Source: Candidatus Sivonenia alaskensis PMM_0068
GTDB taxonomy: Bacteria; Cyanobacteriota; Cyanobacteriia; Gloeobacterales; PMM-0068
Assembly (NCBI GenBank): GCA_949127685.1
Contig: CASBPW010000316.1
Span: forward strand, 1 to 8,873
DNA: 8,873 bases
Direction of reading: 5' to 3'
The translations under genes were made by a program, and so were the position numbers. This document shows positions 1 through 7,163 of the stretch, piece after piece. Positions within the stretch are counted from its first letter, which is position 1; each line of letters starts with the position of its first letter. Below the pieces are notes generated by a model that was not told the DNA's origin, ran no database searches, and saw only the letters and a list, made by a program, of their open reading frames with translations.

Positions 1-1459
1 CCTCAAGGGTTTGAAGGACATGGTGTAAGCAACTGGTTTGCCTCCGTACCTGGGTAGGAAGCGAGGGTTGCTTCCGGCCCATACGGCCTTGATTCATGCC
101 GCCCATTCCAGGCATACCGCCTCCCATGCCAGGCATTCCACCCATACCAGGCATGCCACCAAAACCACCTCGTCCCATTTGCTGCATCATGCCCCGCATC
201 TGTTGGAATTGGTTGATCATTTGGCCCACCTCTTGGACAGAGTGACCACACCCTTTGGCAATACGGCGTTTGCGCGAGAGATCGATCAAGTCTGGATTGC
301 GACGCTCTTTTGCAGTCATCGAGCCAATCATGGCCTCTGTGCGTTTGAGCTGCAGTTCGCCCTGTTCGATTTGCGCATCGCTGATTTTCCCGCCAACGCC
401 AGGTAGTAGTTTGAGGATGCCACTGAAGGAGCCCATTTTCTTAATCATCCGCATCTGTTTGACAAAGTCTTCCAGGTTGAAGGATGCGTTGAGGATTTTG
501 TCTTCTAGCTTGCTGGCATCGGCAAAGTCGATTTCTTCTTGCGCTTTTTCGACCAGGGTCATTAGGTCGCCGCCGCCCAGAATACGAGAGGCCATCCGTT
601 CGGGATAGAAAGGTTGCAAGGCTTCTACTTTTTCGCCAACGCCAATGAATTTGATCGGTTGACCGGAAACCTGACGGATAGAGAGGGCTGCTCCGCCACG
701 GGTATCTCCATCCATCTTCGTGAGAACAGCTCCGGTGATGCCAACCCGTTCATGGAAGACGCGGGTTAGGTTCGCGGCTTCCTGTCCGGTCATCGCATCA
801 ACGACCAAGAGGACTTCATGGGGCTGAGCCAGCTCTTTAATGTTCACCAGCTCTTGCATCATGTCTTCATCGATTTGTAGACGACCCGCCGTATCGATGA
901 TGATGGTGTCTACTTTCTCCTGCCGACCATAGGCAATCGCTTCCCGAGCAATATCCACAGGATTGGTGTCTGCGCTTTTCTCAAAGATGGGAACTTGGAT
1001 TTGCTTGGCTAAAGTCCGCAACTGGTCTATAGCGGCTGGACGATAGACATCACAGGCCACTAAGAGGGCGCGTCTATTTTCTTTGCGGAGGAAAAGGGCT
1101 AATTTAGCCGCAGCGGTGGTTTTTCCCGTTCCTTGCAAACCCGCCATCAGAATGATGCTCGGTCCACTCTCCGCACGGTTTAGGGGCACATTGGCTTGTC
1201 CCATGAGGTCGCGAAGTTCGTCGTACACGATGTTGGCGAACTGTTGACCAGGAGAAAGGGTGAGCAGGACTTCGCTGCCCAGAGCCTTTTCCTGGATGTG
1301 TTCGATAAAGTCTTTGACTACTTGCAGGTTGACGTCTGCATCCAGCAGAGAGCGCCGTACCAGCCTCAGGGTCTCTTCAATATTTTTTTCTGTAAGTTTG
1401 TCTTCACCCTTCAGTTTCTTGAAGGCACTTTCTAATTTCTCACTCAGAGCATCGAACAT
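1..1459 (-). CDS. ffh: Signal recognition particle GTPase Ffh (SRP54), 3' end cut by window edge
   Basis: Ffh is the protein part of the signal recognition particle. With SRP RNA it binds signal sequences of nascent membrane proteins and hands the ribosome to FtsY at the membrane. Reading from the ATG at 1459 gives 486 codons with no stop. The N domain spans about residues 1-95. The GTPase domain shows the P-loop GLQGTGKTT (107-115), DTAGRL (189-194) and TKMDGD (247-252). The M domain follows from about residue 300, with the RNA-binding helix region around IAKGCGHSVQEV (GCGHS at 403-407). A Met/Gly-rich stretch with repeated GMPGMGG units comes next. Family members are about 480-490 residues, so nearly the whole protein is present. 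The last visible residues lack the Lys-rich ending common in the family. The gene is divergent from sat. The identification is secure; only the extreme C-terminus is uncertain. Confidence 0.97.
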   Translation of the reverse strand, partial: MFDALSEKLESAFKKLKGEDKLTEKNIEETLRLVRRSLLDADVNLQVVKDFIEHIQEKALGSEVLLTLSPGQQFANIVYDELRDLMGQANVPLNRAESGPSIILMAGLQGTGKTTAAAKLALFLRKENRRALLVACDVYRPAAIDQLRTLAKQIQVPIFEKSADTNPVDIAREAIAYGRQEKVDTIIIDTAGRLQIDEDMMQELVNIKELAQPHEVLLVVDAMTGQEAANLTRVFHERVGITGAVLTKMDGDTRGGAALSIRQVSGQPIKFIGVGEKVEALQPFYPERMASRILGGGDLMTLVEKAQEEIDFADASKLEDKILNASFNLEDFVKQMRMIKKMGSFSGILKLLPGVGGKISDAQIEQGELQLKRTEAMIGSMTAKERRNPDLIDLSRKRRIAKGCGHSVQEVGQMINQFQQMRGMMQQMGRGGFGGMPGMGGMPGMGGGMPGMGGMNQGRMGRKQPSLPTQVRRQTSCLHHVLQTLE

Positions 1460-1657
1460 AAGCGTATACAGGTTTGGAGTGTGGCTTTATCCCAGGATAG
1501 CGGAGCAACTCCCAAAAAACCCAGATAAAGTTTGGATTGTGGGTATGAATTGGTCTGTGTTCTGCTCTGAGTTCCCTACGCCTAAATTTCAGGCAAGACT
1601 CAGGCTGCGGACATGTGAAAATGAGGCGCGAGACTTAATAATTTACAATGATTTACC
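1460..1657. promoter_or_regulatory. Divergent ffh/sat intergenic region
   Basis: This 198-bp spacer must carry the 5' signals of both ffh (leftward) and sat (rightward). On the plus strand, AATAAT at 1637-1642 resembles a -10 box for sat but has no good -35 at normal spacing, and it would leave only a very short leader. Two small symmetries are visible: TATCC-CA-GGATA at 1488-1499, and CTTTATC (1485-1491) with its inverted copy GATAAAG (1524-1530). Either could be an operator, or chance. No clear promoter was found for ffh. The promoter role is inferred from gene orientation. Confidence 0.45.
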
Positions 1658-2830
1658 ATGACCCAACAGACCATCCCAGCCCACGGCGGCACGTTGATCC
1701 AGCGCATTATGACCCCAGAAATGCGGACAGAATATCAGGCAAGGGTCGATAAACTCAAGTGCATTGCCATTGATGAGCGGACGGCTTCCGACCTGGAGAT
1801 GATCGCCATCGGTGGGTTTTCGCCGCTGGTTGGTTTCATGAACGAAGCCGACTATGGGTCTGTGGTGGAGCAAATGCATCTTCAAAATGGTTTGGCTTGG
1901 TCCATCCCGATTACTCTTTCTGTGGCCCAAGAAGTAGCAGATAGACTCCACATTGGCGAAACTATCGGATTACAAGACTCCCAGGGCAGGCTTTTGGGAA
2001 TTCTCAACCTGGAAGAAAAGTATACCTACGATGCTCGCAAGGAAGCGGAGCATGTCTATCGAACTACAGATGAGGCGCATCCTGGTGTGAACGTAGTCTA
2101 CAACCAAGGTCCGGTGAACCTATCCGGTCCGGTCTGGCTGGTAGAACGTCATCCCCATCCTCTATTCGGAACCTACCAACTAGACCCCACAGAATCTCGG
2201 GCACGCTTTCTCTCTTTAGGATGGAAAACCGTAGTCGGTTTTCAGACCAGAAATCCGGTCCATCGGGCCCATGAGTACATCCAAAAATGTGCCCTAGAAA
2301 TCGTAGATGGTCTTTTTCTCCATCCTTTAGTGGGAGCCACCAAAAGTGATGATATCCCCGCTGATGTAAGGATGCGCTGCTACGAAGTTCTTTTGGAGAA
2401 TTACTTCCCAAAAAATCGCGTGGTTTTGGCGATTAACCCAGCGGCTATGCGTTATGCTGGCCCCCGCGAAGCAATTTTCCATGCCCTTGTCCGCAAAAAC
2501 TATGGTTGTACTCACTTCATTGTCGGACGTGACCATGCCGGGGTAGGCGATTACTACGGCACCTATGAGGCTCAAGAAATTTTCGATGAATTCGAACCGG
2601 AAGAATTGGGCATTGTGCCGATGAAGTTTGAACATGCCTTCTATTGTCTGAAAACCCAAAGTATGGCGACAGAAAAAACCAGTCCTTCTTCCCCCGCAGA
2701 GCGTGTGCATTTATCCGGTACCAAAGTACGGGAACTCCTGCGTCGTGGCGAAACTCCCCCTCCAGAATTTTCCCGTCCGGAAGTTGCTCAAATTTTGATT
2801 AATGCCATGCGGGAGCAGGCGAACGTCTAG
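1658..2830 (+). CDS. sat: Sulfate adenylyltransferase (ATP sulfurylase)
   Basis: The enzyme joins sulfate and ATP to give adenosine 5'-phosphosulfate and pyrophosphate, the first step of assimilatory sulfate reduction in the cytoplasm. The 390-residue product matches the usual length of the single-domain Sat/Met3-type enzyme. It has a PUA-like N-terminal domain (about 1-165) and a nucleotidyltransferase domain. In the latter, QTRNP (196-200) and HRAH (202-205) form the HxxH-type nucleotide-binding segment, and GRDHAG (290-295) is the second signature. The C-terminal part contains HLSGTKVRELL, typical of the family. There is no fused APS kinase domain, and no cysC, cysH or sulfate transporter gene is visible nearby. 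The ATG at 1658 is preceded by no clear Shine-Dalgarno sequence. The P450 gene begins 53 bp downstream on the same strand, so readthrough is possible. Confidence 0.96.
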   Translation: MTQQTIPAHGGTLIQRIMTPEMRTEYQARVDKLKCIAIDERTASDLEMIAIGGFSPLVGFMNEADYGSVVEQMHLQNGLAWSIPITLSVAQEVADRLHIGETIGLQDSQGRLLGILNLEEKYTYDARKEAEHVYRTTDEAHPGVNVVYNQGPVNLSGPVWLVERHPHPLFGTYQLDPTESRARFLSLGWKTVVGFQTRNPVHRAHEYIQKCALEIVDGLFLHPLVGATKSDDIPADVRMRCYEVLLENYFPKNRVVLAINPAAMRYAGPREAIFHALVRKNYGCTHFIVGRDHAGVGDYYGTYEAQEIFDEFEPEELGIVPMKFEHAFYCLKTQSMATEKTSPSSPAERVHLSGTKVRELLRRGETPPPEFSRPEVAQILINAMREQANV

Positions 2831-2883
2831 TGGGGTCTAGCCAGTAGAGTTAATACATACGGATAGCTCAGCGGGGAAATGTC

Positions 2884-4227
2884 ATGTTGAGTCAATCACC
2901 AAACCGCATCACCAGTCCGCCTTGGTGGCAACTCATGAATTGGATTGCCGATCCGCTTGGATTTCAGGATAGATACAGCCAAAAGTATGGAGATATCTTT
3001 ACCATGCGGCTGAGCGGACTCGGATCTCTTGTGGTCATTGCCAATCCACAAGCAATTCAGGAAATCTTCAGCCAAGATTCCAAGTTTGATGCGGGGCGCG
3101 GGAATGCACTAGCAGAACCGCTATTCGGGCAAAATTCTCTGATGTTAATGGACGGTGATCGTCATCGGCGAGAACGAAAATTATTAATGCCTCCCTTTCA
3201 TGGGGAAAGGCTAGAGACTTACGCCAAACAAATCTGCCTCATTGCTGAACAGGTTGCGAGTCAATGGCAAGTTGGTCAAACTTTTGTGGCTCGGACTGCC
3301 ATGCAGAAGATTAGCCTAGAAGTGATTTTGCAGGTCGTCTTTGGCTTGAGCGAAGGGGAACGCTATCGGCAGCTTAAACCCCTACTTACGGATTGGATCA
3401 ATATGACCGATTCTCCCCTCCGGTCCAGCATGCTATTTATGCGGTTTTTACAACAAGATTGGGGGGCGTGGACTCCTTGGGGGCGAATGAAACAGCTACA
3501 ACGCCAGGTTCATGGCTTGCTCCAGGCAGAAATTGAGGAGAGAAGAACGAAGGGAAACAAGGAGGGTGCCGATGTCCTGAGCCTGATGATGGCAGCGCGG
3601 GATGAACACGGGCAAGCAATGACCGACGAGGAATTAAGAGATGAACTGATCACGATTTTATTTGCCGGGCATGAAACCACTGCAACAACAATCGCTTGGG
3701 CTTTCTATCAAATTCATCAACGGCTAGATGTCCGTGAAAAATTGCTGCAGGAACTGGACAGCTTAGGGGCAAATTCACCTCCTATGAAACATGCTCATCT
3801 CCCCTACTTAACAGCCGTGTGTCAAGAAACGCTGCGGATGTATCCAGTCATTCCTACAATTTTTCCACGCATCACCAAATCGCCCGTGAAGATTGCAGGA
3901 TACTTGTTTGATGCTGAGACAACCTTACTGCCAAGTATGTATCTCGTGCATTATCGGGAAGACTTGTATCCTAAGGCTCAACAATTTGAGCCAGAACGTT
4001 TTCTTGAGCACCAGTATTCCCCTTCCGAATATTTTCCTTTTGGTGGTGGCAGTCGGCGATGTTTGGGATATGCCTTAGCTCAGTTAGAAATGAAACTAGT
4101 TCTTACAACGATTTTATCCAAGTATCAACTTGCCTTAGCAGAGGATAAACCGGTTAAACTGCAACGTCGTGGGTTTACTCTTGCTCCTTCAGGCGGGGTT
4201 AGGATGATGATGACTGGAAAACGATAA
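2884..4227 (+). CDS. Cytochrome P450, CYP110-like
   Basis: This is a soluble bacterial P450 mono-oxygenase of 447 residues, a normal length, with no N-terminal membrane anchor. Diagnostic parts are all present and intact: the C-helix region DGDRHRRER (90-98), the oxygen-activating I-helix motif AGHETT (261-266), the K-helix ExxR (Glu315 to Arg318, in ETLRMYP), and the heme-binding loop FPFGGGSRRCLG, with Cys393 as the expected iron ligand. The C-helix segment and the YALAQLEMKL tail of the heme loop resemble the cyanobacterial CYP110 family, where characterised members hydroxylate fatty acids or terpenes. The substrate here cannot be read from sequence. No terpene synthase, ferredoxin or ferredoxin reductase lies in the window, so the electron donor must be encoded elsewhere. 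GGGGA at 2873-2877 is a plausible ribosome binding site for ATG 2884. An ATG at 2879 is out of frame. Confidence 0.95.
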   Translation: MLSQSPNRITSPPWWQLMNWIADPLGFQDRYSQKYGDIFTMRLSGLGSLVVIANPQAIQEIFSQDSKFDAGRGNALAEPLFGQNSLMLMDGDRHRRERKLLMPPFHGERLETYAKQICLIAEQVASQWQVGQTFVARTAMQKISLEVILQVVFGLSEGERYRQLKPLLTDWINMTDSPLRSSMLFMRFLQQDWGAWTPWGRMKQLQRQVHGLLQAEIEERRTKGNKEGADVLSLMMAARDEHGQAMTDEELRDELITILFAGHETTATTIAWAFYQIHQRLDVREKLLQELDSLGANSPPMKHAHLPYLTAVCQETLRMYPVIPTIFPRITKSPVKIAGYLFDAETTLLPSMYLVHYREDLYPKAQQFEPERFLEHQYSPSEYFPFGGGSRRCLGYALAQLEMKLVLTTILSKYQLALAEDKPVKLQRRGFTLAPSGGVRMMMTGKR

Positions 4228-4300
4228 TAGAAGCCATCTCCATAGTCAGCGGTCAGCTTTGCTGTCTAACTTATGCGGGCATCGGACCGATTGGCAACTT
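4228..4300. repeat. Short direct and inverted repeats downstream of the P450 gene
   Basis: After the P450 stop there is a short direct repeat, GTCAGCGGTCAGC, in which GTCAGC occurs twice with one extra base between the copies. About 40 bases further on, ATCGGACCGAT (4281-4291) is a near-perfect palindrome. AGCGGTCAGC-type strings resemble degenerate repeat tracts found between genes in some cyanobacteria. Neither element has a following T run, so neither is an obvious terminator. Confidence 0.3.
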
Positions 4301-4350
4301 CTGGCTCTTAGTGCAGGGCAAAACCTGGATACACTTAACCTAAGCATGAC

Positions 4351-4379
4351 TTGAGTCTTATGCCATCAATTAATATGAT
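4351..4379 (+). promoter_or_regulatory. Sigma70-type promoter candidate for the metallopeptidase gene
   Basis: TTGAGT (4351-4356) and TATGAT (4374-4379) are separated by 17 bp, close to the TTGACA/TATAAT consensus at ideal spacing. They lie 70 bp upstream of the ATG at 4450. A second, perfect TATAAT hexamer is at 4409-4414 but lacks a recognisable -35 box at 16-18 bp. It may be an alternative -10 element. Confidence 0.5.
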
Positions 4380-4449
4380 GCCCCTCTCTGCTAATGCGGA
4401 AAAGCCAGTATAATGTGAAGGAAATGAGCATAATTTAGGAATACAAACT

Positions 4450-5124
4450 ATGTATTTCGGTCCCGGTTGGTGGTTGCTTGTCCCTGGCATGCTTTTGATG
4501 TTCTGGGCGCAGACACAGATCAAGTCAACCTATGGTCGTTACAGTCAAGTAGCCTCGTCTTTGGGCGTTACAGGGGCTCAGGCGGCGCGACAGATTCTAG
4601 ACAACAATGGTCTCCGTGACATTGCCGTAGAAGCTGTTCCTGGTGAGCTCTCAGATCACTATGATCCCTCAGCCAAAACCGTTCGCCTCTCGGAGGGAAA
4701 TTTTTATTCCACTTCAGTTGCGGCGGTGGCCGTTGCAGCTCATGAATGTGGTCATGCCCTCCAGGATGCCAAAGGCTACTGGCCCATGAATGTCCGAGCT
4801 GCTTTGGTGCCTGTGGCCAATATTGGTTCTTCCGTTGGACCGATGCTGGTCATGGCAGGAATTTTCTTCAGCAGTTTTTCCTTCCTGGTGAATATCGGTA
4901 TTCTCTTGTTCGCGGCAGCATTCCTGTTTCATGTGGTTACCCTACCGGTGGAATTTGATGCTTCCAGTCGGGCTTTGAAACTAGTAGACGGTGAGATGTT
5001 GCAAGGAGAAGAAAACCAAGGTGCGAGAAAAGTTCTTACCGCAGCGGCTTGGACCTATGTAGCAACGACCCTCTATTCTCTACTTCAGCTCGGCCAGCTC
5101 TTGATGCTCCGGAATAACCGCTAG
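4450..5124 (+). CDS. Membrane zinc metallopeptidase, YugP-like (Zn_peptidase_2 family)
   Basis: The product is a predicted integral membrane protease with a cytoplasmic or membrane-facing zinc site. The 224-residue length is essentially that of Bacillus YugP. The zinc-binding helix is HECGH (98-102), within AAHECGHALQ. Glu168 in PVEFDASSRA is the probable third metal ligand, by analogy with related gluzincins. Hydrophobic segments are at about residues 5-20, 117-140, 145-165 and 195-219, flanking the catalytic helix as expected for this family. ATG 4450 is supported by AGGA at 4437-4440 and by the first membrane segment starting immediately. It has its own promoter candidate and ends just before an intrinsic terminator, suggesting a single-gene unit. 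Substrates of the family are not established; a role in membrane protein quality control is only an inference. Confidence 0.88.
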   Translation: MYFGPGWWLLVPGMLLMFWAQTQIKSTYGRYSQVASSLGVTGAQAARQILDNNGLRDIAVEAVPGELSDHYDPSAKTVRLSEGNFYSTSVAAVAVAAHECGHALQDAKGYWPMNVRAALVPVANIGSSVGPMLVMAGIFFSSFSFLVNIGILLFAAAFLFHVVTLPVEFDASSRALKLVDGEMLQGEENQGARKVLTAAAWTYVATTLYSLLQLGQLLMLRNNR

Positions 5125-5163
5125 GCCCAGAGTGAAGAGCTTTAGCCGAATAGAACTATGGAG

Positions 5164-5190
5164 AGAGCATGGCCTAGTCATGCTCTTTTT
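5164..5190 (+). terminator. Intrinsic terminator of the metallopeptidase gene, overlapping the argB 3' end
   Basis: AGAGCATG (5164-5171) pairs perfectly with CATGCTCT (5179-5186) around a 7-base loop. A T run ending at 5190 follows on the plus strand. The hairpin starts 40 bp after the metallopeptidase stop. Its right arm is also the final codons of argB, and the argB stop (5174-5176) lies in the loop. On the minus strand the hairpin is not followed by a good U tract, so it looks one-directional. Confidence 0.8.
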
Positions 5191-6079
5191 CTATGAGGAG
5201 ATGGCGCTCTGAAGAAACCAGCATGGTGCCTACCCCTTCGTCCGTGAAAATTTCCAGCAATAAAGAATGAAGTAGCCGACCGTCTAGGATATGAGCAGAA
5301 CGCACTCCCTGGGCCAAGGCGCGGATACAACATTGAAGTTTGGGGATCATGCCTCCTCCGACAATCCCCGTCTCAATAAGATGACGGGCTTTATGCAAGT
5401 CAAGCTGTTGGATCAAAGAGTTTGGGTCATCCTTTTGCTGGAGCAACCCAGGCGTATCGGTGAGCAGAATCAGTTTTTCTGCTTCCAGCGCTGCAGCCAG
5501 TTCACCCGCAGCAGTGTCGGCATTGATGTTATAAGCCTGCCCTGTGCTATCAGAGGACACACTAGAAATGACGGGAATGTAGCCAGCCTTCAGCAAAGTA
5601 TTAATCAGTTGCACATCAATAGAGGCTATATCCCCGACAAACCCAATCGCATCTTCAGTTTCTGCATAGCGACGGGCTTGAATCGTCCTGCCATCTCGAC
5701 CACAGAGCCCAACCGCACGGCCGCCTGCCTGGTTAATCATCTCCACGATTTCTTTGTTAACCTTGCCAACGAGGACCATCTCCACCACTTCCATCGTGGC
5801 TGCATCCGTCACCCTGAGGCCATTGACAAACTGGGTAGGGATATTCAATCGACTCAGCCAGGAATTGATTTCTGGTCCGCCTCCATGCACAATCACAGGC
5901 TTAAGGCCTACCGTCGCCAAGAAGACCATATCCCGGATCACTTCCGTCCGCAGGTCTTCGCGGGCCATTGCAGCCCCACCATATTTGACCACTACGATTT
6001 GTCCTGAGAATTTTTGGATATAGGGAAGGGCTTCCGCCAGAACCTGGACACGGTCAGCAGCAGACAGTGGATGACTCAT
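5174..6079 (-). CDS. argB: N-acetylglutamate kinase (NAGK)
   Basis: ArgB phosphorylates N-acetyl-L-glutamate with ATP, the second and controlling step of arginine synthesis through acetylated intermediates. The 301-residue product has KYGGAAM (32-38), HGGGPEI (65-71), NGLRVTD (86-92), INADT (185-189) and GIVGGGMIPK (238-247, including the conserved Lys247), in the normal amino-acid-kinase order. The N-terminal helix before residue 28 is the extension seen in hexameric, arginine-inhibited enzymes. Arg232 in the KARHLIETG segment lines up with an arginine that contacts PII in the Synechococcus enzyme, so PII activation is likely, though inferred. The ATG at 6079 is chosen because GGGGA lies 7 bases upstream and the length matches orthologues. 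The frame stays open further upstream, with an alternative ATG at 6136. The gene lies downstream of a J-protein gene on the same strand, 118 bp away. Confidence 0.97.
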   Translation of the reverse strand: MSHPLSAADRVQVLAEALPYIQKFSGQIVVVKYGGAAMAREDLRTEVIRDMVFLATVGLKPVIVHGGGPEINSWLSRLNIPTQFVNGLRVTDAATMEVVEMVLVGKVNKEIVEMINQAGGRAVGLCGRDGRTIQARRYAETEDAIGFVGDIASIDVQLINTLLKAGYIPVISSVSSDSTGQAYNINADTAAGELAAALEAEKLILLTDTPGLLQQKDDPNSLIQQLDLHKARHLIETGIVGGGMIPKLQCCIRALAQGVRSAHILDGRLLHSLLLEIFTDEGVGTMLVSSERHLLIEKEHD

Positions 6080-6197
6080 TAGGCGTTCCCCAGGCAGATC
6101 GATCTTAAGTAGTCTATTCTGCCGCGAATTGAACATACGGTAAATGTTGTATTTCCGTTTTTTTATCCTATGAACTGCGTGTATCTCCAGACTATAC
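6080..6197 (-). promoter_or_regulatory. Upstream region of argB with a weak promoter candidate
   Basis: Read on the minus strand, TTTACC and CAGAAT are spaced by 17 bp, each matching four of six consensus positions. They lie within the last 70 bp before argB. TTTACC lies inside a small inverted repeat, AACAT-N7-ATGTT, around 6133-6149, which could be an operator. I see no GTA-N8-TAC NtcA site and no clear terminator for the preceding J-protein gene, so co-transcription is also possible. Confidence 0.3.
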
Positions 6198-7163
6198 CTA
6201 GAAAGGCCACCATTTTTTGGGAGGTGATTTCTGCTTTGCAGGGGCTTTTTGGGGAAGGGGAGCGGAATTGCCCTTAGCTTTCTGTGCGGGCTGGGCGCTA
6301 GGCGATTTGGTTGCCGGTTGACTGATACCGAGTTGGGTACAGGCAATCTCATCCTTAGGATCTAATTGAAGCGCGTGCTGGAATTCTGCTTTCGCCATGC
6401 CAGGAAATCCCTGACTCAGATAGGCAAGTCCTAAATGAGAGTAATAATCAGATATGGAAGGAGCAAGACGGATAGCTTCTTTAAACGACCGGATAGCTTC
6501 TTTGAATTGGCGTTTCTCTAGGAGTTCTTTGCCCCGTTCAAAGTGTCTTTGGGACCAATTAGAGACATCCTTTGTAGTGTCTCCAGGAGTGACAGGGGCC
6601 GCAGGCACATTACTCACTTCAGAATGTGTGGATTTCGATACAGGATATTTTTCTAAAGGAATACTCAGAATTAAAAATCCCAAGTTCACTGTGCTTAAAG
6701 CATTCGTTAACTGGTTATCATTCAGGTCTGCATACTGATTTTTTGTAAGTTCCTCAATTTCTTTGCGGTAGAGGATTTTCAACTCTTCCATATTGCGAGC
6801 CGGAGAAAGTCTTAAGACTTCAGAGGAATTAGGAAGAGGTGTTTGATTATCACGAAATTTCATAGTCGCCAAACGGAGCAGCAAATCGTAATCATGGCGG
6901 CGGTCACTATTACTCAGAGCTTCAAAAGCAGGATTCACGACTCTGCTTAAGAGAATTTCTGCGCACTTTCGTTTCTCAGGATCGCGAATAAAACGGTCAG
7001 GGTGAAGTAGCTTAGTTTTACTTCGGTAGTTTTTGCGAATCTCTTCAAGATCAGCATCTATAGGAACTCCGAGGACGGCATAGTGGTCCTGACTGTACTG
7101 GGCAAGCCCCTCCGTCACAAAAGGAGCATGATTGTCGTCGGTGATACGTTCCAAAGGAGCCAT
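6198..7163 (-). CDS. J-domain and TPR-containing protein
   Basis: The 321-residue product starts with a short leader and a J domain at about residues 26-95. It carries the essential HPD tripeptide at 54-56, so it should be able to stimulate an Hsp70 (DnaK) ATPase. It lacks the Gly/Phe region and zinc fingers of true DnaJ. A middle region (about 100-200) includes a helical stretch, EELKILYRKEIEEL, followed by a Ser/Pro/Thr-rich linker. Two to three TPR helices follow at about 204-281 (FERGKELLEKRQFKEAIRSF, then SHLGLAYLSQG). The tail (282-321) is rich in Lys, Pro, Ala and Gln, and ends KKWWPF. No signal peptide or membrane segment is evident. The layout suggests a DnaK co-chaperone that recruits a specific partner through the TPRs. 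The client is unknown, and no chaperone gene is adjacent. The domain assignment is firm; a specific gene name is not justified. Confidence 0.88.
   Translation of the reverse strand: MAPLERITDDNHAPFVTEGLAQYSQDHYAVLGVPIDADLEEIRKNYRSKTKLLHPDRFIRDPEKRKCAEILLSRVVNPAFEALSNSDRRHDYDLLLRLATMKFRDNQTPLPNSSEVLRLSPARNMEELKILYRKEIEELTKNQYADLNDNQLTNALSTVNLGFLILSIPLEKYPVSKSTHSEVSNVPAAPVTPGDTTKDVSNWSQRHFERGKELLEKRQFKEAIRSFKEAIRLAPSISDYYSHLGLAYLSQGFPGMAKAEFQHALQLDPKDEIACTQLGISQPATKSPSAQPAQKAKGNSAPLPQKAPAKQKSPPKKWWPF

Noticed and set aside
38..406. 122-codon plus-strand open frame opposite the ffh tail, rich in His/Ala/Thr
   Set aside because: Its composition is the mirror of the Met/Gly repeat in ffh. No independent evidence supports it.
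1637..1642. AATAAT as the sat -10 box
   Set aside because: No -35 match lies at usable spacing and the leader would be under 10 bases, so it is mentioned only within the spacer description.
2861..2876. GGATAGCTCAGCGGGG resembles the 5' D-arm (box A) of a tRNA
   Set aside because: No anticodon arm, T-loop (GGTTCGA-like) or acceptor partner follows, and the P450 coding sequence starts 8 bases later. It may be chance or at most a tiny relic.
4335..4523. 62-codon minus-strand open frame over the metallopeptidase promoter region
   Set aside because: It overlaps the start of the metallopeptidase gene and has no family match or ribosome binding site.
5291..6007. 238-codon plus-strand open frame opposite argB
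   Set aside because: It lies wholly within argB on the opposite strand, and its translation matches no family. The argB frame has every family motif.
6469..6505. Near-perfect direct repeat GGATAGCTTCTTT, 18-bp period
   Set aside because: It is explained by the repeated FKEAIR of one TPR helix in the J-protein and is not a separate element.
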